From positions 310,001 to 374,000 of the forward strand of contig NZ_BCTZ01000004.1 of the NCBI RefSeq assembly GCF_001591025.1: a DNA stretch of 64,000 nt, read 5' to 3'. This document shows positions 52,673 through 61,193 of this stretch, piece after piece. The notes under the pieces are model-generated. The model was not told the DNA's origin and made no database searches. It saw only the letters and a program-made list of their open reading frames with translations. The translations under genes were made by a program, and so were the position numbers. The first letter of the stretch is position 1. Every line of letters starts with the position of its first letter. This DNA comes from Sphingomonas soli NBRC 100801. Lineage in GTDB: Bacteria > Pseudomonadota > Alphaproteobacteria > Sphingomonadales > Sphingomonadaceae.

Positions 52673-53080
52673 ATGCGCACCTTCGCCGAGATTTCCGAAG
52701 AACTAACCTTCCTTGACGGCATTGAGCAGAAAATTGCTCTCAAGGAGATCGGCGAGGCTCTCGAGCCGATGCCCGAAGCGCTGAAAACCGATGCCACACT
52801 GGTCCGCGGCTGCGCGTCGAAGGTTTGGACATATCCCACCGTGCTTCCAGATGGTCGCCTCCACTTTTATGCCGATGCGGAAGCTGCTTTTCCTAAGGGT
52901 GTGGTGGCAACGATCTTATCTCTTGTTCAGGATAAGTCGCCCAACGAAATACTTGCGATCGACATCGACCGCGAACTAGCCCCGCTTGGTCTTGAACGCT
53001 TCCTGACAAAGCAGCGCACAAATGGGATCCCGGGAATGATCGCGCTGATCCGGGCAACGGCGGAGCGTTACGCGGGCTAG
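52673..53080 (+). CDS. sufE: SufE family sulfur-acceptor protein
   Basis: This 135-residue SufE has its persulfide-accepting Cys47 in LVRGCASKVW. It takes sulfur from the SufS cysteine desulfurase and passes it to the Fe-S scaffold. Family segments FLDGIEQKIALKEIGEALEP and TNGIPGMIALIRATAERYAG are visible. No other suf genes are nearby. The start at 52673 (MRTFAEISEE) matches the family N-terminus; a start nine codons upstream (52646) also exists. Confidence 0.92.
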   Translation: MRTFAEISEELTFLDGIEQKIALKEIGEALEPMPEALKTDATLVRGCASKVWTYPTVLPDGRLHFYADAEAAFPKGVVATILSLVQDKSPNEILAIDIDRELAPLGLERFLTKQRTNGIPGMIALIRATAERYAG

Positions 53081-53111
53081 CAACCGGCGCGCGCGCTTCT
53101 TTGCCCGTTCT

Positions 53112-53220
53112 TCGTCACCCTGGCCTTGTGCCGGGGTCCAACGAGCAGCACGGTCTGACGCTAGAACCGCACGTCCATCGCGCGCCGAGGGGTGGATCCC
53201 GGGACAAGCCCGGGATGACA
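53112..53220. repeat. Long REP-type element, copy 2
   Basis: It begins TCGTCACCCTGGCCTTGTGC and ends GGGACAAGCCCGGGATGACA, with the internal block CGCACGTCCATCGCGCGCCG. The same internal block recurs in copy 3, about 178 bases downstream, in the same orientation. Confidence 0.8.
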
Positions 53221-53289
53221 GATGGGCACTGACGCCGTCCCCGTTCAAAGCAGTTCCGACGCGGCGTTGCGAGCGCCGCCGCGCCCCTC

Positions 53290-53387
53290 CTCGTCACCCC
53301 GGCCCTGTGCCGGGGTCCACTAGGCCGCACGGATCGCCGCCTGAGCCGCACGTCCATCGCGTGCCGAGGGGTGGAGCCCGGGATGAC
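53290..53387. repeat. Long REP-type element, copy 3 (direct repeat of copy 2)
   Basis: TCGTCACCCCGGCCCTGTGC starts it, the block CGCACGTCCATCGCGTGCCG lies inside, and GAGCCCGGGATGACGG ends it. It matches copy 2 along its length except for small gaps. Together copies 2 and 3 fill most of the 366 bases between sufE and the J-domain gene; nothing else is seen there. Confidence 0.8.
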
Positions 53388-53446
53388 GGAGGGGGATGCG
53401 GTCGCTCACGCAGGTCAGCATTGGCACCGCGATCAAACCCCAAAGC

Positions 53447-53983
53447 TCAGTCCGGCTTCCAGGTCCGCGCTTCTTCGGCGGCCTTGAGCACATCATAGGC
53501 CGCCTGGATCGCCTGGAAGCGCTTTGCCGCCTCGGCGTCGCCGGGGCGAATATCCGGGTGGTTCGATTTGGCCAGCCGCCGCCACGCCATCCGCACCGTG
53601 TCGAAATCGGCATCGACTTCCAGCTCCAGCACCTCAAGCGCGCGCATCTCGTCGCGCGAACGGCTGCCGTCGCCAGGGCCCGCCCAGCTGTTCGCTTTGC
53701 TCTCCGTATAGCCGCTGGCGTCGCGCCGCTCCTGCGCCTCGCGCTCGGCGGCTTCCTCGGCAGTCAGTCCTTCGAAATAGTTCCAGTTGCGGTTGTATTC
53801 GCCCGCATGCGTCTCGCAGAAATACCAGCGCTCGGGGCTGTTCGGCGATTTGGGCGCGGGCCGGTCGCCCGGCTCGTTGCAGCCATGCCGGTCGCACATG
53901 CGCACGGTCACCGCCTCGCGTTCTGCGCCGTAAGCGCGCCAGCGTGGAAAGCCCCAGTCGGAAGATCGTGTCGAACGCGCCAT
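53447..53983 (-). CDS. J-domain protein with N-terminal zinc-like motif
   Basis: This 178-residue protein has a DnaJ domain at the C-terminus (residues ~115-170: ALEVLELEVDADFDTVRMAW, then RLAKSNHPDIRPGDAEAAKR with the HPD triad that stimulates Hsp70). The N-terminal region contains Cys/His residues (RMCDRHGCNEPG and YFCETHAGEYN) that may bind zinc. It is a short sphingomonad-type co-chaperone of unknown partner. It is convergent with sufE and its repeats. Confidence 0.88.
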   Translation of the reverse strand: MARSTRSSDWGFPRWRAYGAEREAVTVRMCDRHGCNEPGDRPAPKSPNSPERWYFCETHAGEYNRNWNYFEGLTAEEAAEREAQERRDASGYTESKANSWAGPGDGSRSRDEMRALEVLELEVDADFDTVRMAWRRLAKSNHPDIRPGDAEAAKRFQAIQAAYDVLKAAEEARTWKPD

Positions 53984-54030
53984 ATCAGGGGCGCAAATAG
54001 GTGTGAGCGACGCAGAAGGCCACCCCTTGC

Positions 54031-54111
54031 GTCATCCCAGCGAAAGCTGGGATCGCAGACCGCAAGGGCACACGCGATGCACAGACTCCCCGGCTTGCGC
54101 TGGGATGACGA
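54031..54111. repeat. REP-type element upstream of rnpB 3' end
   Basis: A left unit, GTCATCCCAGCGAAAGCTGG, is followed about 50 bases later by the inverted CCCGGCTTGCGCTGGGATGA. It lies between the J-domain gene start and the 3' end of the RNase P RNA gene. Confidence 0.75.
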
Positions 54112-54116
54112 TAAGG

Positions 54117-54501
54117 TGCCAGAGGGTCTGTAAGCCGGGTTCTGTCCACGCTCGCCAGGAAAACCTGGAAAGCGCTGTGCGGCCATTCCTCTAGGAGACG
54201 GATTGCTCCGCCTCTCAAGCAACCAACCCGGACGGCGAGGCGGAAACCCTCATGCGCCGTCCCTATTCGGTTTTGCTCCCGGTGGGGTTTGCCATGCCGC
54301 TTCTGTTACCAGTCGCGCGGTGCGCTCTTGCCGCACCCTTTCACCCTTGCCCTCAATCCCGAAGGACCAGTGGGCGGTCTGCTCTCTGTGGCACTTTCCC
54401 TGGGGTCGCCCCCGCCGGGCGTTACCCGGCACCGTATTTCCGTGGAGCCCGGACTTTCCTCGGTGCACCGAAATGCAACGCGGCCGCCCAACCCTCTGGC
54501 C
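54117..54501 (-). ncRNA. rnpB: RNase P catalytic RNA
   Basis: This is the bacterial class A RNase P RNA on the minus strand. The conserved 5' segment GAGGAAAGTCCGGGCTCCA (plus-strand complement at ~54446-54464) and the 3' segment ACAGAACCCGGCTTACAGAC (complement at ~54126-54145) are both present. The outer helix P1 can be drawn from GCCAGAGGG at the 5' end (54492-54500) and CCCTCTGGC at the 3' end (54118-54126). It processes the 5' ends of precursor tRNAs with the RnpA protein. The ends are placed from P1 pairing and are good to a few bases. Open reading frames across it are coincidental. Confidence 0.95.
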
Positions 54502-54537
54502 CGGCGGAGATAGCGGGAAATGCGGCGAATGTAAGCC

Positions 54538-54795
54538 CTATCGATCGTCGGCCACGAGTTCGGCGATCTCGAAGTCGTATCGCTGCCAGCCGCGCATCTT
54601 CGCGCCCTCCTCTGCCGGCGCGCGCTTCCGCTTCGCCTCGGCCAGGGATTTGGTGTGCCCCCAGAACACCTCGGTCTTGCCGTTGGCGAGGATCGCGACG
54701 ATCCGCCACATATGCGTGAACGGCGTGGAGACCGCCCCGATCGTCTTCACATATCCATCGGCGAAGGTGGCTGAGAGATAGTGCTTCTTGGCCAT
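54538..54795 (-). CDS. Hypothetical small cytoplasmic protein
   Basis: This 85-residue protein starts MAKKHYLSATFADGYVKTIG and contains aromatic-rich strands (HMWRIVAILANGKTEVFWGH) and a Lys/Ala-rich helix. No family was recognised. It lies just upstream of rnpB on the same strand, six bases after a membrane-protein gene. Expression with the ampD group is plausible. Confidence 0.65.
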   Translation of the reverse strand: MAKKHYLSATFADGYVKTIGAVSTPFTHMWRIVAILANGKTEVFWGHTKSLAEAKRKRAPAEEGAKMRGWQRYDFEIAELVADDR

Positions 54796-54801
54796 CCCGC
54801 G

Positions 54802-55110
54802 TTAAACACCCCCCGTCAACGCAACGAAATGAAATGGCCAGGCAAAGACACCGGCTCCACACGCCGCGATCAGTGCAAGAAGCGGAAACTGCCGCTTGGC
54901 ATAGAGGATGCTGGAAACGATCAAGGTTGTCAGGACAAGGAACGGCACACCGACCATCCAGAGAAGGTCGCCGGGTAGCAGGCAGCCAGTGCCGCAGTTG
55001 ATGTAGCCTCCCCAAAGCGCGCGAATGGAGATAGCAAGCGGCAGGAGCCAGATTGCGCCGACTACCACCGGAATCCCGAGCATCGAAATTCCGAGCGTCG
55101 ACCTTCGCAT
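54802..55110 (-). CDS. Hypothetical membrane protein
   Basis: This 102-residue protein has three hydrophobic segments (IPVVVGAIWLLPLAISIRAL, LWMVGVPFLVLTTLIVSSIL and FPLLALIAACGAGVFAWPFH). The start ATG at 55110 overlaps the ampD stop by one base (TGATG), so it is coupled to ampD. A TTG one codon upstream is an alternative. No family was recognised. Confidence 0.7.
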   Translation of the reverse strand: MRRSTLGISMLGIPVVVGAIWLLPLAISIRALWGGYINCGTGCLLPGDLLWMVGVPFLVLTTLIVSSILYAKRQFPLLALIAACGAGVFAWPFHFVALTGGV

Positions 55111-55808
55111 CAATCATCCCCCTGCGGCTTCGGCAGCAGCAGCGCGAGCAACAGGCAGCGGCATTCGGCGTCGATCTCGCCGTCGATCATCTCGGGCCGG
55201 AAGCGCCGCTGGAAAGCCGTGACCGCAGCCACGCGGTCCTCCACGTCATAGCCGAACCGCTCCAGCGCCAGCATGAAGCCCGCATCCGGCCAGCCGGGAT
55301 CGACCAGGTTGCGCGTCGGTCGCGGCAGCGCCAGCCGCAGTCGTGCCAGCGCATGCCAGTTGAACAATTCGCCCGGATCCTGCTTGCGCGCAGGCGCGAC
55401 GTCGGAATGGCCGACGACGTTTCCGCGCGTGATGCCGTGGCGTTCCTTGATTTCCGCCACCAAAGGAATCACCGCGCTCATCTGTGCCTCGGTGAAATTG
55501 CGATAGCCATGGTCATGGCCGGGATTGACGATCTCGATGCCGACGGAAGCCGAATTGACGTCCTTGATCCCCCGCCAGTGCGCGCGGCCCGCATGCCAGG
55601 CGCGCTTGTCCTCATCGACCAGGCGGAAGATCCGGCCGTCTTCCTCAACCAGATAATGCGCGGAAACCTCCGCCGCCGGATCGCGTAGGCGCTCAAGCGC
55701 GGCCTCGCCGGTTTCCATGCCGGTATAATGGAGCACGATCATGCTCACCGGCAGCTTACGCTCGTTGAAATTGGGGGACGGTGCGTCGATGATCGGAAGA
55801 TCGCTCAC
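55110..55808 (-). CDS. ampD: N-acetylmuramoyl-L-alanine amidase (AmpD/AmiD type)
   Basis: This 232-residue zinc amidase of the Amidase_2 family has zinc-site segments VSMIVLHYTGMETGEAALER, AWHAGRAHWRGIKDVNSASV and VVGHSDVAPARKQDPGELFN, with the C-terminal part carrying a peptidoglycan-binding-like helix set (GYDVEDRVAAVTAFQRRF). It removes stem peptides from (anhydro)muramyl peptides; with no signal peptide it is likely cytoplasmic, hence AmpD-like recycling. The start is GTG at 55808. It follows cheR by 30 bases. Confidence 0.92.
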   Translation of the reverse strand: MSDLPIIDAPSPNFNERKLPVSMIVLHYTGMETGEAALERLRDPAAEVSAHYLVEEDGRIFRLVDEDKRAWHAGRAHWRGIKDVNSASVGIEIVNPGHDHGYRNFTEAQMSAVIPLVAEIKERHGITRGNVVGHSDVAPARKQDPGELFNWHALARLRLALPRPTRNLVDPGWPDAGFMLALERFGYDVEDRVAAVTAFQRRFRPEMIDGEIDAECRCLLLALLLPKPQGDD

Positions 55809-55838
55809 CCCGCCGTTATGGCCGCTTGGCGCGCGGGA

Positions 55839-56699
55839 TCAACCCGCAGCGGCGGCGCGCGAAGTATGGAGCGACGGGATCGCCGCGCGATAGAAGCCGC
55901 GAAAGCGCTCGCTCGGGGTGAAATGCTCGGTCTGCCCGATCACGGTCTCTCCCGCGCCCAGCACCAGCAGCCCGCCCGGCCGGATCGCGCTGGAAAGCAC
56001 GTCGAACACGGTGCGCCGCATCGCGGGCGAGAAATAGAGCAGCACGTTGCGGCACAGGATGATGTCGAATTTGCCCGGAGGCGCCGGATCGGCCGTGAGG
56101 TTATGCTGGCGGAACTGCACGCGGCGAACCAGATCGTGCTTCGCGACCCAATCGCCGCCCTGGCTGTCAAACCAGGTCATCATCCGCCGCACGGGCAGGC
56201 CGCGCTGGATCTCGAACTGGGAGAATTTGCCCGATCGCGCGCGGGCGAGCGCTGCGGGGGAGAGGTCTGTCGCTACGATCTCGGGCGCGCACAACCCGTC
56301 GCCCATGCCGCGCTCGGCAAAGAGCATGGCAAGGCTCAGCGGCTCCTGTCCTGTCGAGCAGCCGGCCGACCAGATGCGCAGCCGCCGGTCGGAAACCTGG
56401 TGCCGCATCTCCTGCACGGCGTCGCCCACCGCATCGAGCACCGCGGCATCGCGGAAAAAGCTGGTTTCCTGGTTCAGCAAGGCGTCGACCACCTGATCCC
56501 CCAGCTCCCCCGATCGCGCAGCCACCAATTGCGCGACCAATTCGTCGAGATTCGCCAACCCGCGCTCGCGCAGGATCGGCTTGAGCGCTGTTTCTATCCG
56601 CCATGCGCGGTTCGCTGCGATCTGCTGGCCAGAGCGTTGCTCCAGCAGCGCGGCGATCATGTTCATCGCCGAAGCGGTGGATTGGGGCGGCGGCATCAT
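55839..56699 (-). CDS. cheR: Chemotaxis protein methyltransferase CheR
   Basis: This 286-residue SAM-dependent methyltransferase methylates glutamates of chemoreceptors. The N-terminal helical domain (IETALKPILRERGLANLDEL) is followed by VDALLNQETSFFRDAAVLDA, the SAM-binding RIWSAGCSTGQEPLSLAMLF and the FDIILCRNVLLYFSPAMRRT region. It begins with an ATGA overlap at the cheB stop. It completes the cheA-W-Y-B-R operon. Confidence 0.94.
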   Translation of the reverse strand: MMPPPQSTASAMNMIAALLEQRSGQQIAANRAWRIETALKPILRERGLANLDELVAQLVAARSGELGDQVVDALLNQETSFFRDAAVLDAVGDAVQEMRHQVSDRRLRIWSAGCSTGQEPLSLAMLFAERGMGDGLCAPEIVATDLSPAALARARSGKFSQFEIQRGLPVRRMMTWFDSQGGDWVAKHDLVRRVQFRQHNLTADPAPPGKFDIILCRNVLLYFSPAMRRTVFDVLSSAIRPGGLLVLGAGETVIGQTEHFTPSERFRGFYRAAIPSLHTSRAAAAG

Positions 56700-57760
56700 G
56701 CTGCGCTCCTCCGCCCTGCAACCAATTGGCCGATCTCGTCGGGGGGCAGCACCGCGCTGGCCCGGCCCGCATTGGCGATCGCGCCGGGCATGCCCCAGAC
56801 GACGGAGCTTGTCTGGTCCTGCACGATCACGCGCGCGCCTGCGCGGATCATGTCTCCCGCCCCTTCGCATCCATCGCGTCCCATCCCGCTGAGCACGACG
56901 CCCAGCGCGCGGCGGCCAAATACTTCGGCCACACTTTCAAACATGGGATCGACCGAGGGCATGCAACCGCTCAGCGCCTTCTCGCGAGTCAGCCGGATCG
57001 CTGCGCCGTCAGAGGTGCGCGCCACACGCATATGCGCCTCGCCGGGGGCGACGATGATGCGGCCAGGCCGGATGCGCATATGGTCGACGGCAACCTCGCA
57101 AGGGCGTCCGCCCAGCACCGCGAGCTGCGCCGCGAAATATCCCATGAACGAGGACGGCAAATGCTGGGTGACGAGGATCGGCACCTGGAAGCTCGCCGGG
57201 ATCGCGCGCAGGAACTGGCTGAGCGCGTGGATGCCGCCCGTCGATGCGCCGACCGCGACCAGGTCGAAATCGCGCGGTGGGGTCACCGCGTTGGAGGCGG
57301 GGATTCTGGGCCGGGTATCGGTTGGCGCATCGAACAGCTTGGAAAGCCGCTCTTCCAGCACTTCGGCAAAACGTCCGCCGAATGCGCCGATGCCGGGCTT
57401 CACCAGCGTGTCCGCCGCGCCAAGCGCCAGCGCCTGTACGCTCACCGCGGCACCCTCATCCGCTGCGGACGAAACCACCATCACCTTCGCGCCGTGGCTC
57501 GCGAGCATGATGTCGGGAAGCGCGGTCAGCCCGTCGATCCCAGGCATTTCGATGTCGAGCAGGATGGCGTCGACGCGATTGGTTTCGAGCCAGCGCAGCG
57601 CGGCGCTCACATCGCTGAAGGCACCTGCCACCACAAAGCGCCGCGTGCTTTCCACCATGCGTCCCAGCACCGATCGCGCAACGACCGAATCGTCGATGAT
57701 CAGCACACGCAATGGCGCAGCACCTGCCAGGGTATTTGTCGCCAGACCGGAATGCGGCAT
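56696..57760 (-). CDS. cheB: Chemotaxis protein-glutamate methylesterase CheB
   Basis: This 354-residue two-domain response regulator has a receiver with RVLIIDDSVVARSVLGRMVE and the phosphoacceptor Asp69 in ILLDIEMPGIDGL, and a methylesterase with the catalytic serine in VAVGASTGGIHALSQFLRAI, TQHLPSSFMGYFAAQL and a late VVLSGMGRDGCEGAGDM. It removes receptor methyl groups and opposes CheR, its downstream neighbour. Confidence 0.95.
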   Translation of the reverse strand: MPHSGLATNTLAGAAPLRVLIIDDSVVARSVLGRMVESTRRFVVAGAFSDVSAALRWLETNRVDAILLDIEMPGIDGLTALPDIMLASHGAKVMVVSSAADEGAAVSVQALALGAADTLVKPGIGAFGGRFAEVLEERLSKLFDAPTDTRPRIPASNAVTPPRDFDLVAVGASTGGIHALSQFLRAIPASFQVPILVTQHLPSSFMGYFAAQLAVLGGRPCEVAVDHMRIRPGRIIVAPGEAHMRVARTSDGAAIRLTREKALSGCMPSVDPMFESVAEVFGRRALGVVLSGMGRDGCEGAGDMIRAGARVIVQDQTSSVVWGMPGAIANAGRASAVLPPDEIGQLVAGRRSAA

Positions 57761-57783
57761 CCCCGCTACTCCCCGATCTGGGC

Positions 57784-58149
57784 TCAGGCTACGCCGACGA
57801 TCTGCAGCTTGCTCTCAAGCGTCTCGCGATCGAAAGGTTTCATCACATATTCGTCCGCCCCCGCTTCGATCGCGGCACGGATATAGGCCATGCCGTTCTC
57901 GGTGGTGCAGAACACCACCTTCGGCCGCGTCGGCAGCCCCGAATCCTTGAGCGCACGGAGGAAATCCATGCCGCTCATTACCGGCATGTTCCAGTCGAGC
58001 AGGATCACGTCAGGGGGCGTATCCAGGCAGGAATCGAGCGCTTCGCGCCCGTCGCCTGCTTCACGCACTTCGAAGTCGAGCGTTTCCAGAATGTGCCGGG
58101 CGACCTTCCGGATCACCTTCGAATCGTCGACAACGAGACAAGTCTTCAT
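57784..58149 (-). CDS. cheY: Chemotaxis response regulator CheY
   Basis: This 121-residue single-domain receiver has acidic residues Asp8 and Asp9 (CLVVDDSKVIRKVARHILE), the phosphoacceptor Asp52 (VILLDWNMPVMSG), Thr in VFCTTENGM and Lys in YVMKPFD. It is the typical CheY of alphaproteobacterial che clusters, phosphorylated by CheA and acting on the flagellar motor or another output. The start at 58149 is the family start (MKTCLVVDD). Confidence 0.94.
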   Translation of the reverse strand: MKTCLVVDDSKVIRKVARHILETLDFEVREAGDGREALDSCLDTPPDVILLDWNMPVMSGMDFLRALKDSGLPTRPKVVFCTTENGMAYIRAAIEAGADEYVMKPFDRETLESKLQIVGVA

Positions 58150-58227
58150 TTTTCCCTGTTCCCCGTACCCAGGTGCTTGAAACGCCATTCTGCCGCGCAA
58201 GCGTGAGTTTCGCGTTAATCGTACAAA

Positions 58228-58653
58228 TTAGTTGAGTGCGGCCTGGCCGGGCACGAGGCTGGCCAGATCGATCGCCAGGATCGGTTCCCCGTCCCGCTCC
58301 ACCACGCCCCGTCCCGCCGCACGCCATGCCGGCCCCAGCGCGACGCCGCCCGCCAAAGGCAGCAGCTCGAACGGCGCGACATCGTCCAGCGCATCGACCA
58401 GCATCGCATAATGGTGCCCGTCGACGCGGGTGATGACCGCGCGGCGTGCGTCGCTCACGCCCGGCATGCCGAGCGCGGATTGGGTATCGACCACGGTCAC
58501 CACGCGGCTGCGCAGCGCGGCGAGCCCGCGAACATGCGCGCTGGCAAGCGGCACGGCGGTTACCCCGCCAATATCCACCACCGATTCAACCTGATTGGAA
58601 TCGATCGCGACCGCGCGGCCGGCGATCTGCGCGACAAGATATAGATGCGCCAT
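58228..58653 (-). CDS. cheW: Chemotaxis coupling protein CheW
   Basis: This 141-residue CheW-domain protein has LYLVAQIAGRAVAIDSNQVE, GGVTAVPLASAHVRGLAALR and RVVTVVDTQSALG in order. It bridges CheA and chemoreceptors. Its start overlaps the cheA stop by one base (TGATG), indicating translational coupling. Confidence 0.92.
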   Translation of the reverse strand: MAHLYLVAQIAGRAVAIDSNQVESVVDIGGVTAVPLASAHVRGLAALRSRVVTVVDTQSALGMPGVSDARRAVITRVDGHHYAMLVDALDDVAPFELLPLAGGVALGPAWRAAGRGVVERDGEPILAIDLASLVPGQAALN

Positions 58654-60974
58654 CAGCGTTTCCCCGTCTTGGCCTGGAGCGCCCGAAGCAATCCGGCGCG
58701 GTCGTAGCGATAGACGCTGTCGTCCCCTGCTCCGGCGGCAACGCGCCGGCGGCGCAGGCGCACCACCGGCGCGGCCTCGGCAAGCGCAGGCGGCGCATCG
58801 TCGGATGAGAGTACGACGGATGCGGTTTCGCCCGGTGCAAGCTCGAAAGCGACGCGATAACCGGATGTTTCAAGCAGCGGGCGCACGAACGAGGCCATCC
58901 AGCCCCCTTCATCACCTTGGATCAGGCAGACTGGACGCTCTTCATCACCCATCCCGTCCCGATCGGCATGGGTGTCGAACACCCAAAGCACGTCGAGCAG
59001 CTCCACCTGTTCCCCGTCGAGCAGCGCCACGCCCGAAACCGGGCCCGCCTCGCGCGCGGGGGTCACGTCTTCGGGCAGCACGATGATGTCGATCGCCTCG
59101 TTGATCGCATAGCTGATTTCGTTCGCGTCGTCCTTCAGGCGCAGCACGTTCAGCCGGTCGCGCCCCTGGATCTCGCCCTGCGCGGCAAGCGGCAGGATGC
59201 GTCCGTCGATCGTCACGCGGAAGCGTCCCGCGGCGAAGCGCACATTGACCGCATCGACCTGTTCCACCCGATCGACCGCAGCCAGCGGCACCGCGCGGCG
59301 CACGCCGTCCAGATCCTGGAACAGCAATGCCGGAATGCCCGGGCTCGCCGCTTCCGCCGCTTCCTCTTCCATCTCCCGGCTGCCGTCGCTGCTGAAATCG
59401 AGCCCGGCCACGCTGGCCAGTCCCGCGCAATCGAGCAGCAGCATCGGCATGCCGCTGTCCGGAAGCGTCTGCCCGGCATAGACGCCGCATGACATCACGG
59501 CGGGCGACGCGGGTTTGATCACCAGTTCTTCGGTATCCAGCACGGTATCGGCGCCCAACGCATAGCTGCCTTCGGGCACGCTCACGATCGCGATCATCCG
59601 GCGGCTTTCAGAGCGCGCCGGCTCGATGCCCAGCACATCGCAAAGGTTGAGCATCGGCATCCGCCGTTCCCTCACGGTCAGCACTTCCACGCCGCCGATC
59701 GTATCGATCCGGATGGCGTCGCTGCCGTCCGTTACGATTTCCTCGATCGCCTGGCGCGGGATCGCGAAGCGCTGTCCTCCCGCCCCCACCACGATGGCCG
59801 AAATGATCGACAGCGTCAGCGGCACATGGATTGCGATGCGCAGCCCCTTGCCGGGATTGTTGTCCAGCTCGACGCGCCCGCCAATCTGCTCGATCGCGGC
59901 GCGAACCACGTCCATGCCCACGCCGCGGCCCGAAATCTCGCTGACTTCGTCCTTGCTCGAAAGGCCTGGTTCAAACACCAGCTCGAGCTTGCCGCGATCG
60001 CTCAGTGCCCGAAGCTGGCGTTCATCGCCGCCATTCTGCACCATCTTGGCGATCAGCTTTTCGGTATCGATGCCGCGCCCGTCGTCGGAGATTTCGATGA
60101 TGATCTGGTTGCCGGACTGGCGCGCCGAGACATTCAGCCGGCCATTCTCGCGCTTGCCCGAATTGCGGCGGGCAGCCGGAAGCTCGATGCCGTGATCGAT
60201 CGAATTGCGCACGATATGGACGAGCGGATCGCGCATCATCTCGATCATCTCGCGGTCGAGCTCCACATCCGATCCCTCGACGTGCAGCGTCACCGATTTG
60301 CCCAGCCCCGCCGCAGTATCGCGCACCATGCGCGGAAGCGCGGAGAACAAGGCGTCGATCTTCTGCATGCGCGTGCGCGTCACCGTGTCACGCATCTCGC
60401 CCACGGTCAGCGAAAGCCGCTCGAGCGCCGCTTCCAGCGCGGGATCAATATTCCCCTCGCGCATCCGCCGCGCCAGCTCGTTGCGCGCCAGCACCATGTC
60501 CGACATGCCGGACATCATCCGGTCGAGCAGGTCCACGTTCAGCCGCACGCTGCGCGCGGGCGCGCGCTGTCCGCCAACGCCCGCCGGCGCCGCCGCGATC
60601 ATATCGGTGCCCTCAGCCAGCGCCGCGATCAGCAGATCCTCGCCGGTATCGTCCAGGCTCTCGCCCGAATCGATCGCTTCCACGATCTCGCCGATCCGGT
60701 CGACCACGGCGAGAACGGCGTTGACCAGTCCGGTATCGGGCGTCCGCTCGCCGCACCGCACCTGCGCCAGCGCATCCTCCGCAGCATGGCTCAGCCGTGC
60801 CAAGCGCGGCAGATCCAGGAAGCCGCAGCTCCCCTTCACGGTGTGCACGAACCGGAAAATCGCATCGAGCCGGCTCTTGTCGTCCGGATTCGCTTCCCAT
60901 GCGACGATCTCGCCCGAAAGCGCCTCCAGCGTCTCGCGCGTCTCGGCAATAAATTCCTGAAGCAGGTCGTCCAT
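58653..60974 (-). CDS. cheA: Chemotaxis histidine kinase CheA with extra C-terminal domains
   Basis: This 773-residue kinase has an HPt domain with phosphoacceptor His44 (RFVHTVKGSCGF), no obvious P2, a dimerisation helix pair (residues ~143-205), an ATPase domain (NSIDHGIELPAARR, EISDDGRGID, GRGVGMDVVRAAIEQIGG) and a CheW-like P5. After that come a second CheW-like segment (residues ~560-680, LLFQDLDGVRRAVPLAAVDR) and a shortened, receiver-like tail (from ~678, RPVCLIQGDEGGWMASFVRP) that lacks a clear phosphoacceptor Asp. The start is ATG 60974 (MDDLLQEFIAETRETLEALS). It heads the che operon. Confidence 0.94.
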   Translation of the reverse strand: MDDLLQEFIAETRETLEALSGEIVAWEANPDDKSRLDAIFRFVHTVKGSCGFLDLPRLARLSHAAEDALAQVRCGERTPDTGLVNAVLAVVDRIGEIVEAIDSGESLDDTGEDLLIAALAEGTDMIAAAPAGVGGQRAPARSVRLNVDLLDRMMSGMSDMVLARNELARRMREGNIDPALEAALERLSLTVGEMRDTVTRTRMQKIDALFSALPRMVRDTAAGLGKSVTLHVEGSDVELDREMIEMMRDPLVHIVRNSIDHGIELPAARRNSGKRENGRLNVSARQSGNQIIIEISDDGRGIDTEKLIAKMVQNGGDERQLRALSDRGKLELVFEPGLSSKDEVSEISGRGVGMDVVRAAIEQIGGRVELDNNPGKGLRIAIHVPLTLSIISAIVVGAGGQRFAIPRQAIEEIVTDGSDAIRIDTIGGVEVLTVRERRMPMLNLCDVLGIEPARSESRRMIAIVSVPEGSYALGADTVLDTEELVIKPASPAVMSCGVYAGQTLPDSGMPMLLLDCAGLASVAGLDFSSDGSREMEEEAAEAASPGIPALLFQDLDGVRRAVPLAAVDRVEQVDAVNVRFAAGRFRVTIDGRILPLAAQGEIQGRDRLNVLRLKDDANEISYAINEAIDIIVLPEDVTPAREAGPVSGVALLDGEQVELLDVLWVFDTHADRDGMGDEERPVCLIQGDEGGWMASFVRPLLETSGYRVAFELAPGETASVVLSSDDAPPALAEAAPVVRLRRRRVAAGAGDDSVYRYDRAGLLRALQAKTGKR

Positions 60975-61193
60975 GGTGCCCCGAAACAAATTTACGCGGC
61001 CGTTGTGGAGGATAGAGGGTTAAAGCGGGGTTAGTGATGGCCCGCAGAACACCGTCCAAAGCGGTGTTAATCGTCGTTGCATACGCCTGCAAAACTATGC
61101 AGCCCTCCATTCGCAGCGGAAGGCATCTTGCTCCCGTCACTAAGGCATTAGCGGGCCGCGGCAAAGATAACGGGCTTTTCGGGGGAATCGATT

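Noticed and set aside
52528..54111. CRISPR-like repeat array
   Set aside because: The repeats around sufE and rnpB are few, long, unevenly spaced and contain inverted arms; there are no regular spacers and no cas genes, so they are REP-type elements.
54203..54781. Open frames across the rnpB region that look like small proteins
   Set aside because: The sequence carries the conserved RNase P RNA segments and a pairing P1 helix; the frames are incidental.
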